From an uncultured Bacilli bacterium (lineage in GTDB: Bacteria > Bacillota_I > Bacilli_A > RF39 > UBA660), in the NCBI GenBank assembly GCA_934086395.1, contig CAKOIE010000002.1:23314-87313 (forward strand): DNA of 64,000 bases, written 5' to 3'. Position numbers and translations under genes: made by a program. Of this stretch, positions 49,982 through 59,758 are shown in pieces. Numbering within the stretch: the stretch's first letter is position 1; every line of letters begins with the position of its first letter. Below the pieces are notes generated by a model that did no database searches, was not told where the DNA came from, and saw only the letters and a list, made by a program, of their open reading frames with translations.

Positions 49982-51373
49982 TTATACCTCCTCGTAAGTA
50001 GTTCCCTCTCTAGTATCAATTAATTTAATACCATTACTATATAATTCATCTCTTATTGAATCAGCTAATTCATAATTTTTACTCTTCTTTGCCTTATCCC
50101 TTTTTTCAATTAATTTCATAATTAAATCATGATCTTCTCTCTTAGTCACATCTTTCTTTAATAAATCAAGTGCTAAAACCCTATCAAAAGATCTAATAAG
50201 TTCAATTTTAGTAGTACCATTAACAGTTTCATCTTTAAGTAAAGAATAAATAACTGTGATCGCATTAGCGCTATTTAAATCATCAGTAATACAAGCAGTA
50301 AATAAATTAGTATAGTTTTCAAAATCGCCATCACTAAGAATTCCCTCTTCTTTTAAATTAGCAATCTTATTCTTTAATTTCTTATATTCATTTTCTGCCG
50401 CATTAAGAGCATCAAAAGAAAATATTAATTGTTTACGATAATGACTATTTAAACACATATATCTAAATGACAAAGGATTATATCCTTTATTAATTAAACT
50501 ATCAACAGTAACAACATCACCATGACTCTTACTCATCTTACCATCAATACTCATTAAATGTTCCGTATGTACCCAGTAACTGCACCACTTATGTCCTAAA
50601 TAAGCTTCACTTTGAGCAATCTCATTAGTATGATGAGGAAAAATATTATCAACACCACCAGTATGAATATCTAAATATTCACCTAAATTTTTAATTGATA
50701 TACCAGAGCATTCAATATGCCATCCAGGGTAACCTGTTCCAAAAGGAGAATCCCATTTAAGTTCTTGATCTTCAAACTTACTTTTAGTAAACCATAAAGC
50801 AAAGTCAGCCTGATTTTTCTTATTACCATCAAACTCTACTCCATCTCTTACCCCAACAACCATTTCATCTTCCTTATGATTAGTTAGTTTATAATAATCA
50901 TCTAATTTAGAAACATCAAAATAAACATTACCACCAGCTTGATAAGCATAACCATCCCTAAGTAACTTCTCTATAATTTTAATATACATATCAATATTAT
51001 CACTCGCATTACTTACAATTTCTGGTCTCTTACAATTTAAAGCATCAAAATCCTTAAAAAAAGCATCAGTATAAAATTTAGCTATATCTAAAACACTTTT
51101 ATGTTCCTTCTTAGCACTAGCAACCATTTTATCTTCTCCAGAATCAGAATCACTCTTTAAATGACCAACATCTGTAATATTCATACATCTTTCAACTTTA
51201 TAACCAATATATCTTAAAGTCCTATCCAATAAATCATTACATACATAATTTCTTAAATTACCAATATGTGCATAATGATACACAGTAGGACCACAAGAAT
51301 AAAAAGTAACCCTATCTTTATTATAAGGTGCGAATTCCTCTATTTTTCTAGTTAAAGTATTATATATCTTCAT
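49982..51373 (-). CDS. cysS: Cysteinyl-tRNA synthetase
   Basis: About 463 residues. The start is placed at the ATG preceded by GGAGG (MKIYNTLTRKI); an earlier in-frame start would include 19 non-conserved residues. Motifs: YSCGPTVYHYAHIGNLR (HIGH), zinc-binding Cys/His residues (GWHIECSGIS, HHTNE), and KMSKSHGD. Charges tRNA-Cys. No T-box is evident upstream. The ClpC-like gene ends 90 bases upstream, and the zinc peptidase follows. Confidence 0.97.
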   Translation of the reverse strand: MKIYNTLTRKIEEFAPYNKDRVTFYSCGPTVYHYAHIGNLRNYVCNDLLDRTLRYIGYKVERCMNITDVGHLKSDSDSGEDKMVASAKKEHKSVLDIAKFYTDAFFKDFDALNCKRPEIVSNASDNIDMYIKIIEKLLRDGYAYQAGGNVYFDVSKLDDYYKLTNHKEDEMVVGVRDGVEFDGNKKNQADFALWFTKSKFEDQELKWDSPFGTGYPGWHIECSGISIKNLGEYLDIHTGGVDNIFPHHTNEIAQSEAYLGHKWCSYWVHTEHLMSIDGKMSKSHGDVVTVDSLINKGYNPLSFRYMCLNSHYRKQLIFSFDALNAAENEYKKLKNKIANLKEEGILSDGDFENYTNLFTACITDDLNSANAITVIYSLLKDETVNGTTKIELIRSFDRVLALDLLKKDVTKREDHDLIMKLIEKRDKAKKSKNYELADSIRDELYSNGIKLIDTREGTTYEEV

Positions 51374-51462
51374 AATTACCTCCTTCATATACCTAATTTT
51401 ATCATTTATAATCAAAAAATTAAACAACATAACTTAAAAAAGTGATTACTTTACCATAATCA

Positions 51463-53148
51463 CTATGCAACTAATTCATTAAATCCAATTCTACTTGTCT
51501 CTTCATTATTAAATACAAATATAATCGAATTATTTAAATATACCTTCTCATTATTCATATTACTTATATAACCATTACTAATCATCGAATCAACTAAATT
51601 CCTAATAATTCTCCCAGCCTTATCATAATTATTAAAACAAATAATTGAATAAGGATTCTCATCTATCTTATCATATAAATAATTATTATTAATTAACTTA
51701 TTAATTCCAAATTCATCATTAAACTCTAAACAATTAATATTAATTAAATTAATTCCTAACTTATTAGCAATATAACTAATTATTTTTTCTTTACTCTTAC
51801 TCTCTCCATTTAAAAACATATACTTATTAAACTTATTATCTCTAATAATATTCATTATATTTTTAACAATCAATTCATTATATTTTTTCTCAAGTTCACA
51901 TTTAACCTCATTAAACTTATTATCATCTATATTAATAATATTAACTCTCTCCTTAATTAAATTATCTACATCTATCATTTTAATGTTCATATCTTTAGAT
52001 TTATTAACATAATTATCAAGTATTTTCTTAGAACAAACAGTATCTAACACTTCTATTGATTTATCTGGATTATATAAATTAGGCATATATTTATCTGTAT
52101 TACTAATAATATAATTAACTAAATTTTTACTTATCTTTAATTTATAGTACTCTTCATAACTTTTCTTAACTTTATTTAATATAAATTCCATATCTTTTAA
52201 ACTTGGTTCATTAACCATAATAGGAGTAAACCTTCTAAGTAAAGCCTGATCTTTCTTAATATATTCATTATATTCACTTATAGTAGTAGCTCCAATAATT
52301 TTTATATCCCCATTACATAAATAAGGTTTTAATATATTACCAGCATCTATTGCTCCTTCACTAGAACCAGTTTTCATAATTGTATGAATTTCATCTATAA
52401 ATAAAATTATATTTTTATTTTTAATACACTCTTTAATTAAATCATTAACTCTTGCTTCAAACTCTCCTCTATATTTAGTTCCTGATATTAAAGAACTAAC
52501 TTGAACTGAAATTATTTTTTTATCCTTTAGTTCTATCGGAACTTCTCCAAACTTTATTCTTCTAGCAAGTTCTTTAACTAAGGCAGTTTTACCAACTCCC
52601 GCATGCCCTATTAACAAAGGATTATTTTTATTTTTCCTTAAGAGTATCTCCATAATATTTGTTATTTCCTTATCTCTTAAATATATTTTATCAGTTACCT
52701 CATCATTTAAAACAGTACCAAATTCATTTAAAACACCTTGATTATTAAGTTCTAAAGTAAGAGCATCTAAATCAATACCCATATTATTTACTATACTATA
52801 ACCTATTCCATCTTTATAAGATAACAAACTAGATAACAAATAATATTCATCTAATTCTTTATTATCTTTATCTGAATTTTCTCTTGCTTTATTAATTACT
52901 AACTTTAATAAAGGAGTATATAAAATATACTTAGACTCTTTAGTAGCACTTCCTATAATCTTAAGTAAATTCTTTTTATAATTATAATAATTTAAATTAT
53001 ATTTATAACAGATCTTACTAATATTTTTATTCTTTAATAAAGATAATAATAAATGTTCAGTTCCAACATAAGGATGATGACAACTAAGCATTTCTTTTTC
53101 TGCAACTTTAAGTATTTTATTTGTTTCACTATTATAACAATTTTTCAT
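51463..53148 (-). CDS. ClpC-like AAA+ protein with degenerate second ATPase domain
   Basis: 561 residues, versus about 810 for ClpC. A Clp N-domain (SCHHPYVGTEHLLLSLLKN) precedes an intact first AAA+ domain with GHAGVGKTALVK (Walker A) and NIILFIDEIHTI (Walker B) plus an arginine-finger region (DQALLRRFTPI). The second domain is reduced: the Walker A position reads FLNGESKSKEKI and the Walker B position SIICFNNYDKA, lacking the usual K and D/E. No ClpP tripeptide loop is evident. It could be an adapter or a regulatory unfoldase partner. It lies 75 bases after spo0A on the same strand. Confidence 0.82.
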   Translation of the reverse strand: MKNCYNSETNKILKVAEKEMLSCHHPYVGTEHLLLSLLKNKNISKICYKYNLNYYNYKKNLLKIIGSATKESKYILYTPLLKLVINKARENSDKDNKELDEYYLLSSLLSYKDGIGYSIVNNMGIDLDALTLELNNQGVLNEFGTVLNDEVTDKIYLRDKEITNIMEILLRKNKNNPLLIGHAGVGKTALVKELARRIKFGEVPIELKDKKIISVQVSSLISGTKYRGEFEARVNDLIKECIKNKNIILFIDEIHTIMKTGSSEGAIDAGNILKPYLCNGDIKIIGATTISEYNEYIKKDQALLRRFTPIMVNEPSLKDMEFILNKVKKSYEEYYKLKISKNLVNYIISNTDKYMPNLYNPDKSIEVLDTVCSKKILDNYVNKSKDMNIKMIDVDNLIKERVNIINIDDNKFNEVKCELEKKYNELIVKNIMNIIRDNKFNKYMFLNGESKSKEKIISYIANKLGINLININCLEFNDEFGINKLINNNYLYDKIDENPYSIICFNNYDKAGRIIRNLVDSMISNGYISNMNNEKVYLNNSIIFVFNNEETSRIGFNELVA

Positions 53149-53223
53149 GATTTATCTCCCATAATATTCTATGAATATAATGGTTTAAGTATTAAAAAAA
53201 TATTCAGGTTTCCCTAAATATTT

Positions 53224-53976
53224 TTAATGTATCTCTAATCTTAATTTATCTGCTAAAGTAGCTATGAACTCCGAATTAGTTGGTTTTGCTCTATCATAAT
53301 CAACAGAGTGACCAAATATTTCTTCCATTACTTCATAATCTCCTCTAGTCCAACTTACCTCAATTGCATGTCTTATTGCTCTTTCAACTCTTGATGAAGT
53401 TGTATCATACATACTAGCAATTTCCGGATATAATTCTTTTGTAATAGCACCTAACATACTAGGTTTGTTATACATTAAACTAATACTATCTCTAATGTAA
53501 CTATAGCCTTTAATATGACTAGGCATTCCAAGTGAATGTAATAAATTTGTTATAGCTTGTTGTAAGTCTTTATTATCAATTCTTATTTTATTTTGATTAT
53601 TAACAATTCTTTTAATAATATCAGCTAAAGAATCTAAATTATATGGTTTTAACATATAATAACTTACTCCTACATCCATACACTTATTAATTATATCTAC
53701 TGAATTTATACATGTAGTAATTATACTTTTAATATTTATATTTTCTTTCTTTAATTCTTCTAAGACGCTAAGTCCATCTCTTTTTGGTATAACTAAATCC
53801 ATTAAAACTAAATCATAACTACCATAATTCTTTTTTAATTCATTTAAAGCATCTTCTCCATTAAAACAAGATCCTACTATTTCTACACCAACATTCTTAC
53901 TACTAAAATACTTCTTTACTTCATTGACAACCTCTTTGTTATCATCTACCATAAATACCTGTATTTTGGTTTTCAT
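53224..53976 (-). CDS. spo0A: Sporulation master response regulator Spo0A
   Basis: 250 residues. The receiver has the acidic VDDN, phosphoacceptor Asp in LVLMDLVIP, Thr in IITTCIN and Lys in YMLKPYN. The C-terminal DNA-binding domain (LGMPSHIKGYSYIRDSISLM...TTSSRVERAIRHAIEVSW) is Spo0A-specific, with the recognition helix SSRVERAIRHAIE. It controls entry into sporulation. Transcription reads in from the kinase-like/AMP-ligase run upstream, and a 0A box lies 115 bases upstream. Confidence 0.97.
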   Translation of the reverse strand: MKTKIQVFMVDDNKEVVNEVKKYFSSKNVGVEIVGSCFNGEDALNELKKNYGSYDLVLMDLVIPKRDGLSVLEELKKENINIKSIITTCINSVDIINKCMDVGVSYYMLKPYNLDSLADIIKRIVNNQNKIRIDNKDLQQAITNLLHSLGMPSHIKGYSYIRDSISLMYNKPSMLGAITKELYPEIASMYDTTSSRVERAIRHAIEVSWTRGDYEVMEEIFGHSVDYDRAKPTNSEFIATLADKLRLEIH

Positions 53977-54090
53977 TTTCTCTCCTTTTCATCTTTTATT
54001 ATATAAATACCACATAAATTAATTATACACCTAAATGTGACAAATAAAAAGAAAATATCCTGACAACTATTGTCAAGATATGTAAACTTT

Positions 54091-54097
54091 TGTCGAA
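54091..54097 (-). promoter_or_regulatory. 0A box upstream of spo0A
   Basis: TTCGACA on the minus strand, next to the stop codon of the upstream kinase-like gene; the same heptamer lies upstream of spoIIGA. Together with palindrome TGACAACTATTGTCA (54061-54075) this is the spo0A control region. Confidence 0.5.
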
Positions 54098-55903
54098 TTA
54101 TTTAAAATTTACCTCTACATCTTTTTTATCTAAAGGTTCAATTAATATAGCATCAAATCCATAATCTTTTAATTCTTTCTTTAACTGAATATTTTTCTTC
54201 TTAGTTATAACAAAAACTTTTCCTTTAAAACTATCTACTTTTCTTACTTTATCTAAAAAACTTCTAGCATCTATTTTATCCATATCTTCATCTATCACAA
54301 TTGTGTCAAATGCTTCACCATCTCTTATTTTATCTAAACAAGTTTTAGTCATTTCAAATGATTCTACTATATAATTATTTTTCTTTCCAATTTGCTTAAT
54401 TACTTTTACATTATCTTTATTTTCACTTATTACACCTATAATTTTTTTATCACTCATATACTTATTATATGTATCTAATTTTTCATCTAACGTACTTCCA
54501 TCACTTTGTACTATCTTTTGATCTAATGTTATATTTACTATTGTTCCATTATTATTAAGTGATTCCATTGATAATGTTCCACCTATCATATTAATTAATT
54601 TGTTTACTATCTTTAAATTTACTATTAAATCATCTTTTCCTTTTATTTCATTTACATTTAATTCAGAATTATCACTTAATATCTTATTTTGTTTTACTAA
54701 ATCTATTCCTGATCCCGAATCTTCTATTGAAATTATTAATCTACATATATCATATTTTACTATACATGATACTCTTAGCTCTATAAATCCTTCACTAGTA
54801 TTTTTTATTGAATTATCTATAACACTATTTATAATTTGTTTTACTTTTATAGAATCACCATATAACATATCTGGTATTGTATTACTTATATCATATCTAA
54901 AATCTATATTATTCTTAATTTTATTTCTATTGTAAGCTACTATTCCATTTAATAAATTTACTATATTATAAGTATTATTTATTACTTTTAATTCTTTAGA
55001 ATCCATCTCCGAAATATTTATTGTTGCATTTACTCTTTTTTTACTATTATCAACTATTGCATCTATTTCTTTTAAACTATTTTTTATTTCGCTAACATCA
55101 TTCATTTTATTAATATTATTTAATTTAGTTTTTACATTATTTAATACTAAATTCATTTCATCTGTAACATGATATAAAAATGATGATTTATCTTCATTAG
55201 TTTTCTCTGTTATTTCTTTAATCTTTGTTAGCTCTTCTAACATCTTTAAATCAGGATTTTCTATTGTAAAATACATTAAAAATAAAATATAAGATTCAAT
55301 AGGCGTAACAAGTAATAACATTGGATTAGAAATTTGCCATATTATAGCTAATGAGCCAAAAATAATATAGAATAGCAAAGGTAAATATTTTATATTTATA
55401 ATATGCTTAATATTCCTTATTACACAAACAAATATAATAAAAATTCCATAAATTACACCTAAGATTAGAAATATCATTGCTGATCCAGTTGGATAATAAA
55501 GTCCATTCATATTTGTGATATATATTGGTAAAACTAATATCAAAAATGATATTAAAAATCCAATTACAAATAAATATTTTACTATTTTATTATTTTCATT
55601 TTCTTTATCATTTAAAGAAAATGATATAATTATAATATAATAAACAAAAAATATTTCCCATAAAATATAGTCACAAAAAATAAATCTTAATAAAATTATA
55701 TAATAAAAACTATCATGAAAATCACTAAAATTTTTTATTAACAAATAACTTAGAATTTGTAAAATCAATCCTAATATACTAAGTATTAATAGTCGAGAAA
55801 ATGCTACATTCTCAAGTTTTTTAATTTTTTGTTTAGTATAAAAAACAATTGTAATTACTAATATAAATAGTAAACAACAAACAGCGATGATAAAACTTTC
55901 CAT
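54098..55903 (-). CDS. Hybrid histidine-kinase-like protein, degenerate, copy 1
   Basis: 601 residues: seven hydrophobic segments (about 1-220), a helix pair, an HATPase-like domain and a C-terminal receiver. The phosphoacceptor position reads FLYHVTDEMN, with Asp where His is expected (FLANMSHEIR). The N-box (IINSVIDNSIKNT) and G1 (EDSGSGID) persist, but the GLGL G2 box is LIVN. The receiver (FDTIVIDEDMDKID) keeps an Asp but has Glu in the Lys position (LIEPLD). Probably a pseudokinase, perhaps a binding sensor. It ends 121 bases before spo0A starts. Copy 2 is closely related, with an almost identical receiver. Confidence 0.8.
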   Translation of the reverse strand: MESFIIAVCCLLFILVITIVFYTKQKIKKLENVAFSRLLILSILGLILQILSYLLIKNFSDFHDSFYYIILLRFIFCDYILWEIFFVYYIIIISFSLNDKENENNKIVKYLFVIGFLISFLILVLPIYITNMNGLYYPTGSAMIFLILGVIYGIFIIFVCVIRNIKHIINIKYLPLLFYIIFGSLAIIWQISNPMLLLVTPIESYILFLMYFTIENPDLKMLEELTKIKEITEKTNEDKSSFLYHVTDEMNLVLNNVKTKLNNINKMNDVSEIKNSLKEIDAIVDNSKKRVNATINISEMDSKELKVINNTYNIVNLLNGIVAYNRNKIKNNIDFRYDISNTIPDMLYGDSIKVKQIINSVIDNSIKNTSEGFIELRVSCIVKYDICRLIISIEDSGSGIDLVKQNKILSDNSELNVNEIKGKDDLIVNLKIVNKLINMIGGTLSMESLNNNGTIVNITLDQKIVQSDGSTLDEKLDTYNKYMSDKKIIGVISENKDNVKVIKQIGKKNNYIVESFEMTKTCLDKIRDGEAFDTIVIDEDMDKIDARSFLDKVRKVDSFKGKVFVITKKKNIQLKKELKDYGFDAILIEPLDKKDVEVNFK

Positions 55904-55906
55904 AAT

Positions 55907-57796
55907 TTATTTTCCCCTTTTTAAAACTTTTCTTTTATTTTGACTAACAACTACAATTTTATTATTAAAATTATACATCTCTTTTTCTAACTCCTTATAA
56001 TCAATTTTATTAATAGAAGTTAATGGATAACTATCTCTAAAAACATAAACAAATGGTAAATAATAATCTGGTAATTCTTTTTTTACAGCACTGTTAAGTT
56101 CTTTTATTAATGTTTCTTTATTAACACCATTATTTTTTAAAATTATATGAGCAATTGGAACGTTTCTATACTTAGCATGTGGCGCACCAACCACAACACA
56201 TCCTTCAACATTTGGATTTTGACATATAATATTTTCCATTGTGAAAGGAAAAATTTTATTGCCATTAGAAACTATCATTCTTTTCATTCTACCAATAACA
56301 AATAAATTACCATCTTTATTCATATATCCGAAGTCTCCAGTATGTACCCAAATATCTCCATCTTCATGCTTTTTAACAACAAGATTATACTCATCATTAT
56401 TATTTAAATATCTAGACATCACTGTTTCAGTTTTAATACATATTTCTCCAACTTCACCTATTTCTTTTTCTTCTATTGTTTTTGGATCAAATATTGAGAT
56501 AGAATTATTTATTAAAGGTATTCCAACACTACCACCTGTATATGCATTTTCTTTAGAATAACATGCTGATGATGAAACCTCAGTCATTCCATATCCTTGT
56601 CCAATATAATGATAACAACCATTTTTTCTAAAGTATTCATTTATTTTCTTTTCAAGTTCTAAATTCATTGTGTCACCACCTGATACAGGAACATTTAAAT
56701 TGCTTAAATCAGTATCTTTAGTCATTTTATTATTCATCATTTTTTCATATAAAATTGGTCCACCAAACACTACATTTGGTTTATATTTCATCATTAATTT
56801 CGGAAAATCTTTTGCATCAAATTTAGGAATTAAAATATTTTCTAAACCTAACACTAAAGGCATATGTGTAGCACAACAAATACCATAAGCAATAAAAGGT
56901 GGTAAAAAATTAAGAAAAGTATCTTTCTTATTAAAATTATATTCTCCTAAAAAATGTTGATTTGCCATTTCATTTAAATTTTTATTTGTCAAAACAACAG
57001 ACTTAGGCTTTCCAGTTGTTCCACCAGTTCTTACCATAATAGCTTCTTGGTTTTCATCATAAACATTAAGATTTTTAATTTCAATATTATCACCAAGATC
57101 TATAAATTCATCCCAAGACATGTATACGTTATTAAAGATAATATCTTTAATACTTTTAACTTTAGTAATTATCTTAAAAAACATATTATCATTTTTAACT
57201 GTTTCTAATGGATTTACTAATATAAAGTTTCTAACATTAGACTTATCTTTAATGGTTTTTATATCTTTATTTTTAATAAAAGTATCTATTGCAAACACTA
57301 AATTAGAATTACTATTATTTAAAATATCTAAAATCTCATCATTTTTTAATCTTGGATCAATTATATTAACTAGTACTCCTAATCTATTAAGTGCATAAAA
57401 CAAGTAAACATTTTCAGGTATATTTGCCATTATTAAAGTAACAACATCTCCTGATTTAACATTTAACTTAATAAGAGATTTAGTAACTTTATCAATATAC
57501 TCTATTAATTCATTATAACTCAAAATATGTCCCATATAATTTAAAGCATTACTACTTAAATTATCACTATTATGTCTCTTCATAAATTCATAAGCAGTAC
57601 AATTTTCTCTTAATTTATCAATATTTTCTTCAGAATAATACTTAAGCCATGGTTTATCTATTGAAGCATAATTTGTAACAGGACCTAATGTTCTACCTAT
57701 AGCAATATTTCTTAAATAAATATCTCTTTCTTTTTTCTCTTCATTAGATAACTCTAATATTTTTTTCTTTAATTCTATTAAATCTTCCTTCCTCAT
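55907..57796 (-). CDS. Adenylate-forming (AMP-binding) enzyme, acyl-CoA-synthetase-like, 1
   Basis: About 629 residues from the ATG after GGGGGG. The P-loop VRTGGTTGKPKSVVLTNKN, GYGMTEVSSS and HTGDFGYMNKDGNLFVIGRMK motifs define the ANL superfamily: it activates a carboxylate as an acyl-adenylate, usually for CoA or carrier transfer. No carrier domain is attached. It starts 3 bases upstream of kinase-like copy 1, an unusually tight link. The carboxylate is unknown. Confidence 0.85.
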   Translation of the reverse strand: MRKEDLIELKKKILELSNEEKKERDIYLRNIAIGRTLGPVTNYASIDKPWLKYYSEENIDKLRENCTAYEFMKRHNSDNLSSNALNYMGHILSYNELIEYIDKVTKSLIKLNVKSGDVVTLIMANIPENVYLFYALNRLGVLVNIIDPRLKNDEILDILNNSNSNLVFAIDTFIKNKDIKTIKDKSNVRNFILVNPLETVKNDNMFFKIITKVKSIKDIIFNNVYMSWDEFIDLGDNIEIKNLNVYDENQEAIMVRTGGTTGKPKSVVLTNKNLNEMANQHFLGEYNFNKKDTFLNFLPPFIAYGICCATHMPLVLGLENILIPKFDAKDFPKLMMKYKPNVVFGGPILYEKMMNNKMTKDTDLSNLNVPVSGGDTMNLELEKKINEYFRKNGCYHYIGQGYGMTEVSSSACYSKENAYTGGSVGIPLINNSISIFDPKTIEEKEIGEVGEICIKTETVMSRYLNNNDEYNLVVKKHEDGDIWVHTGDFGYMNKDGNLFVIGRMKRMIVSNGNKIFPFTMENIICQNPNVEGCVVVGAPHAKYRNVPIAHIILKNNGVNKETLIKELNSAVKKELPDYYLPFVYVFRDSYPLTSINKIDYKELEKEMYNFNNKIVVVSQNKRKVLKRGK

Positions 57797-57901
57797 TATA
57801 ATCCCCCCACATAATAAATACATTGTAGCACATATCCGTGTATAAAAAAAGTCATTAAATAATTATCAAATAAAATTCATATAGTTCACATTTATAATAA
57901 C

Positions 57902-59692
57902 CTATTTAAAATTAACCTCTACATCTTTTTTATTTAAAGGTTCAATTAATATGGCATCAAAACCATAATCTTTTAATTCTTTCTTTAATTGAATACCTTT
58001 TTTCTTCGTTATAACAAAAACTTTTCCTTTAAAACTTTCTACTTTTCTTACTTTATCTAAAAAACTCCTAGCATCTATTTTATCCATATCTTCATCTATT
58101 ACAATTATGTCAAATACTTCTCCATCTCTTATTTTATCTAAACAAGTTTTAGTCATATCAAATGATTCTACTTTATAATTATTTTTCTTTCCAATTTGTT
58201 TAATTACTTTTACATTTTTATCATTTTTTGTTATAACTCCAATACTTTTAATATCTTTATAATAGTTTTTATAACTATCTATTTTATTTTCAATTAATCC
58301 TTTATTACTATCAACTATTTCTTGATCTAATGTAACAGTTATTTTCGCACCCTTATCTAAAGAACTTTCAATAATAAAAGTACCACCAATAATATTTATT
58401 ATCTTTCTAACAATCTTTAAATTCAATTCTAAATTATCTTTATTATTTATTTCAACATTAGTTAGTTCTTCATGATTATTTAATATTTCTCTTTGTTTAA
58501 AAACATCAATACCAATTCCACTATCTTCAACTACTATTAATAATCTACAAACATTATCCTTAATAATACTATTTACCCTAAGTTCTATAAAACCTTCCTT
58601 AGTATATTTAATAGAATTTCCAAGCAAAGTAGAAACAATTTGTTTTATTTTAATTGAATCTCCATATAATTCATTAGGAATATTATCTTCCATAATAATT
58701 CTAAAATCTATATTTTTGTCTAATTTATTTTGATAACTATAATATAAAGAATTAAATAATAATTTTGGATTATATTTATTTTTTACCTCATTTAAATTTC
58801 TAAGATCAATTGAACTAACATCTATCGTATTTCTTATTTTATTTCTAGCTGTATCAATAATATTTTTAGATTTTGCTAAATCTTCCTTAATATCATCAAG
58901 TGAATTACTTTTACTCATCTCTAAATATAATTTATCTAATTTATTTATTTTATCTTGTATATCATTAGTAATACTAAAAATAAATTTATTTTTTTCGGCA
59001 TTAGATGATTCAGTTATCGCTTGTGTTTTAGTTAATTCTTCTATAATCTTCAAATCAGGATTTTCAATTGTAAAATACATTATAAAAAGAACTATACTTT
59101 CCATAGAAGTTGTAAGTGTAACGGTTGGGTTAATCCTTTGAATAAATACAATAATAATATTAAATAACGTAAACGCTAAAAAAGGTAATATTTTTTTAAT
59201 TCTAACAATTTTAATATGACAAAAAATAGTAATTATACTTGCTGTTATTGCAATAGTTCCTATATTATATACATAATCACAAGCTAAACCTGTTGCAAAA
59301 CCATTACCAGTTTTTATAGGTAGAACAAATATAATAAAGGTAGATATAGCACCAGCAATATAAGTAACATTCTTAATTTTATTAAATATATCTTCTTTTT
59401 TTTCAAAACAAAGTGAATAAATATATACAGTAATAACAAGTGTAAAATATGTCATAAAACACATAAATAATTTAGTGAAAAAATGACAAATAATTGCATC
59501 ATCAGGTAATTTATTTCCTAATACTGCACAAATAATTTCAAGCAATAATCCTATAAAATTTATAATTAACAGTCTTGAATAATATTTATTTTCTTTCGTT
59601 TTTAAATGACTCTTAGAAAAATAAGAAACAATAAGTACAAATAAATAAATCAAAACTACACCCATCAAATAAATGAATTGCATTATATTCAC
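57902..59692 (-). CDS. Hybrid histidine-kinase-like protein, degenerate, copy 2
   Basis: 596 residues, same layout as copy 1. The phosphoacceptor position is FIFSITNDIQ, with Asn for His. N-box (STLLGNSIKYT) and G1 (EDSGIGID) remain; the G2 box is LELN. The receiver (FDIIVIDEDMDKID) has Glu instead of Lys (LIEPLN). The last ~100 residues are nearly the same as copy 1 even in nucleotide sequence, suggesting recent duplication or conversion. Confidence 0.8.
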   Translation of the reverse strand: MNIMQFIYLMGVVLIYLFVLIVSYFSKSHLKTKENKYYSRLLIINFIGLLLEIICAVLGNKLPDDAIICHFFTKLFMCFMTYFTLVITVYIYSLCFEKKEDIFNKIKNVTYIAGAISTFIIFVLPIKTGNGFATGLACDYVYNIGTIAITASIITIFCHIKIVRIKKILPFLAFTLFNIIIVFIQRINPTVTLTTSMESIVLFIMYFTIENPDLKIIEELTKTQAITESSNAEKNKFIFSITNDIQDKINKLDKLYLEMSKSNSLDDIKEDLAKSKNIIDTARNKIRNTIDVSSIDLRNLNEVKNKYNPKLLFNSLYYSYQNKLDKNIDFRIIMEDNIPNELYGDSIKIKQIVSTLLGNSIKYTKEGFIELRVNSIIKDNVCRLLIVVEDSGIGIDVFKQREILNNHEELTNVEINNKDNLELNLKIVRKIINIIGGTFIIESSLDKGAKITVTLDQEIVDSNKGLIENKIDSYKNYYKDIKSIGVITKNDKNVKVIKQIGKKNNYKVESFDMTKTCLDKIRDGEVFDIIVIDEDMDKIDARSFLDKVRKVESFKGKVFVITKKKGIQLKKELKDYGFDAILIEPLNKKDVEVNFK

Positions 59693-59758
59693 CTTCTTAC
59701 CAAAAGAATATCACAATAAAAAAAATTAGTCTATATCAACATAGAACTAATTTTAATA

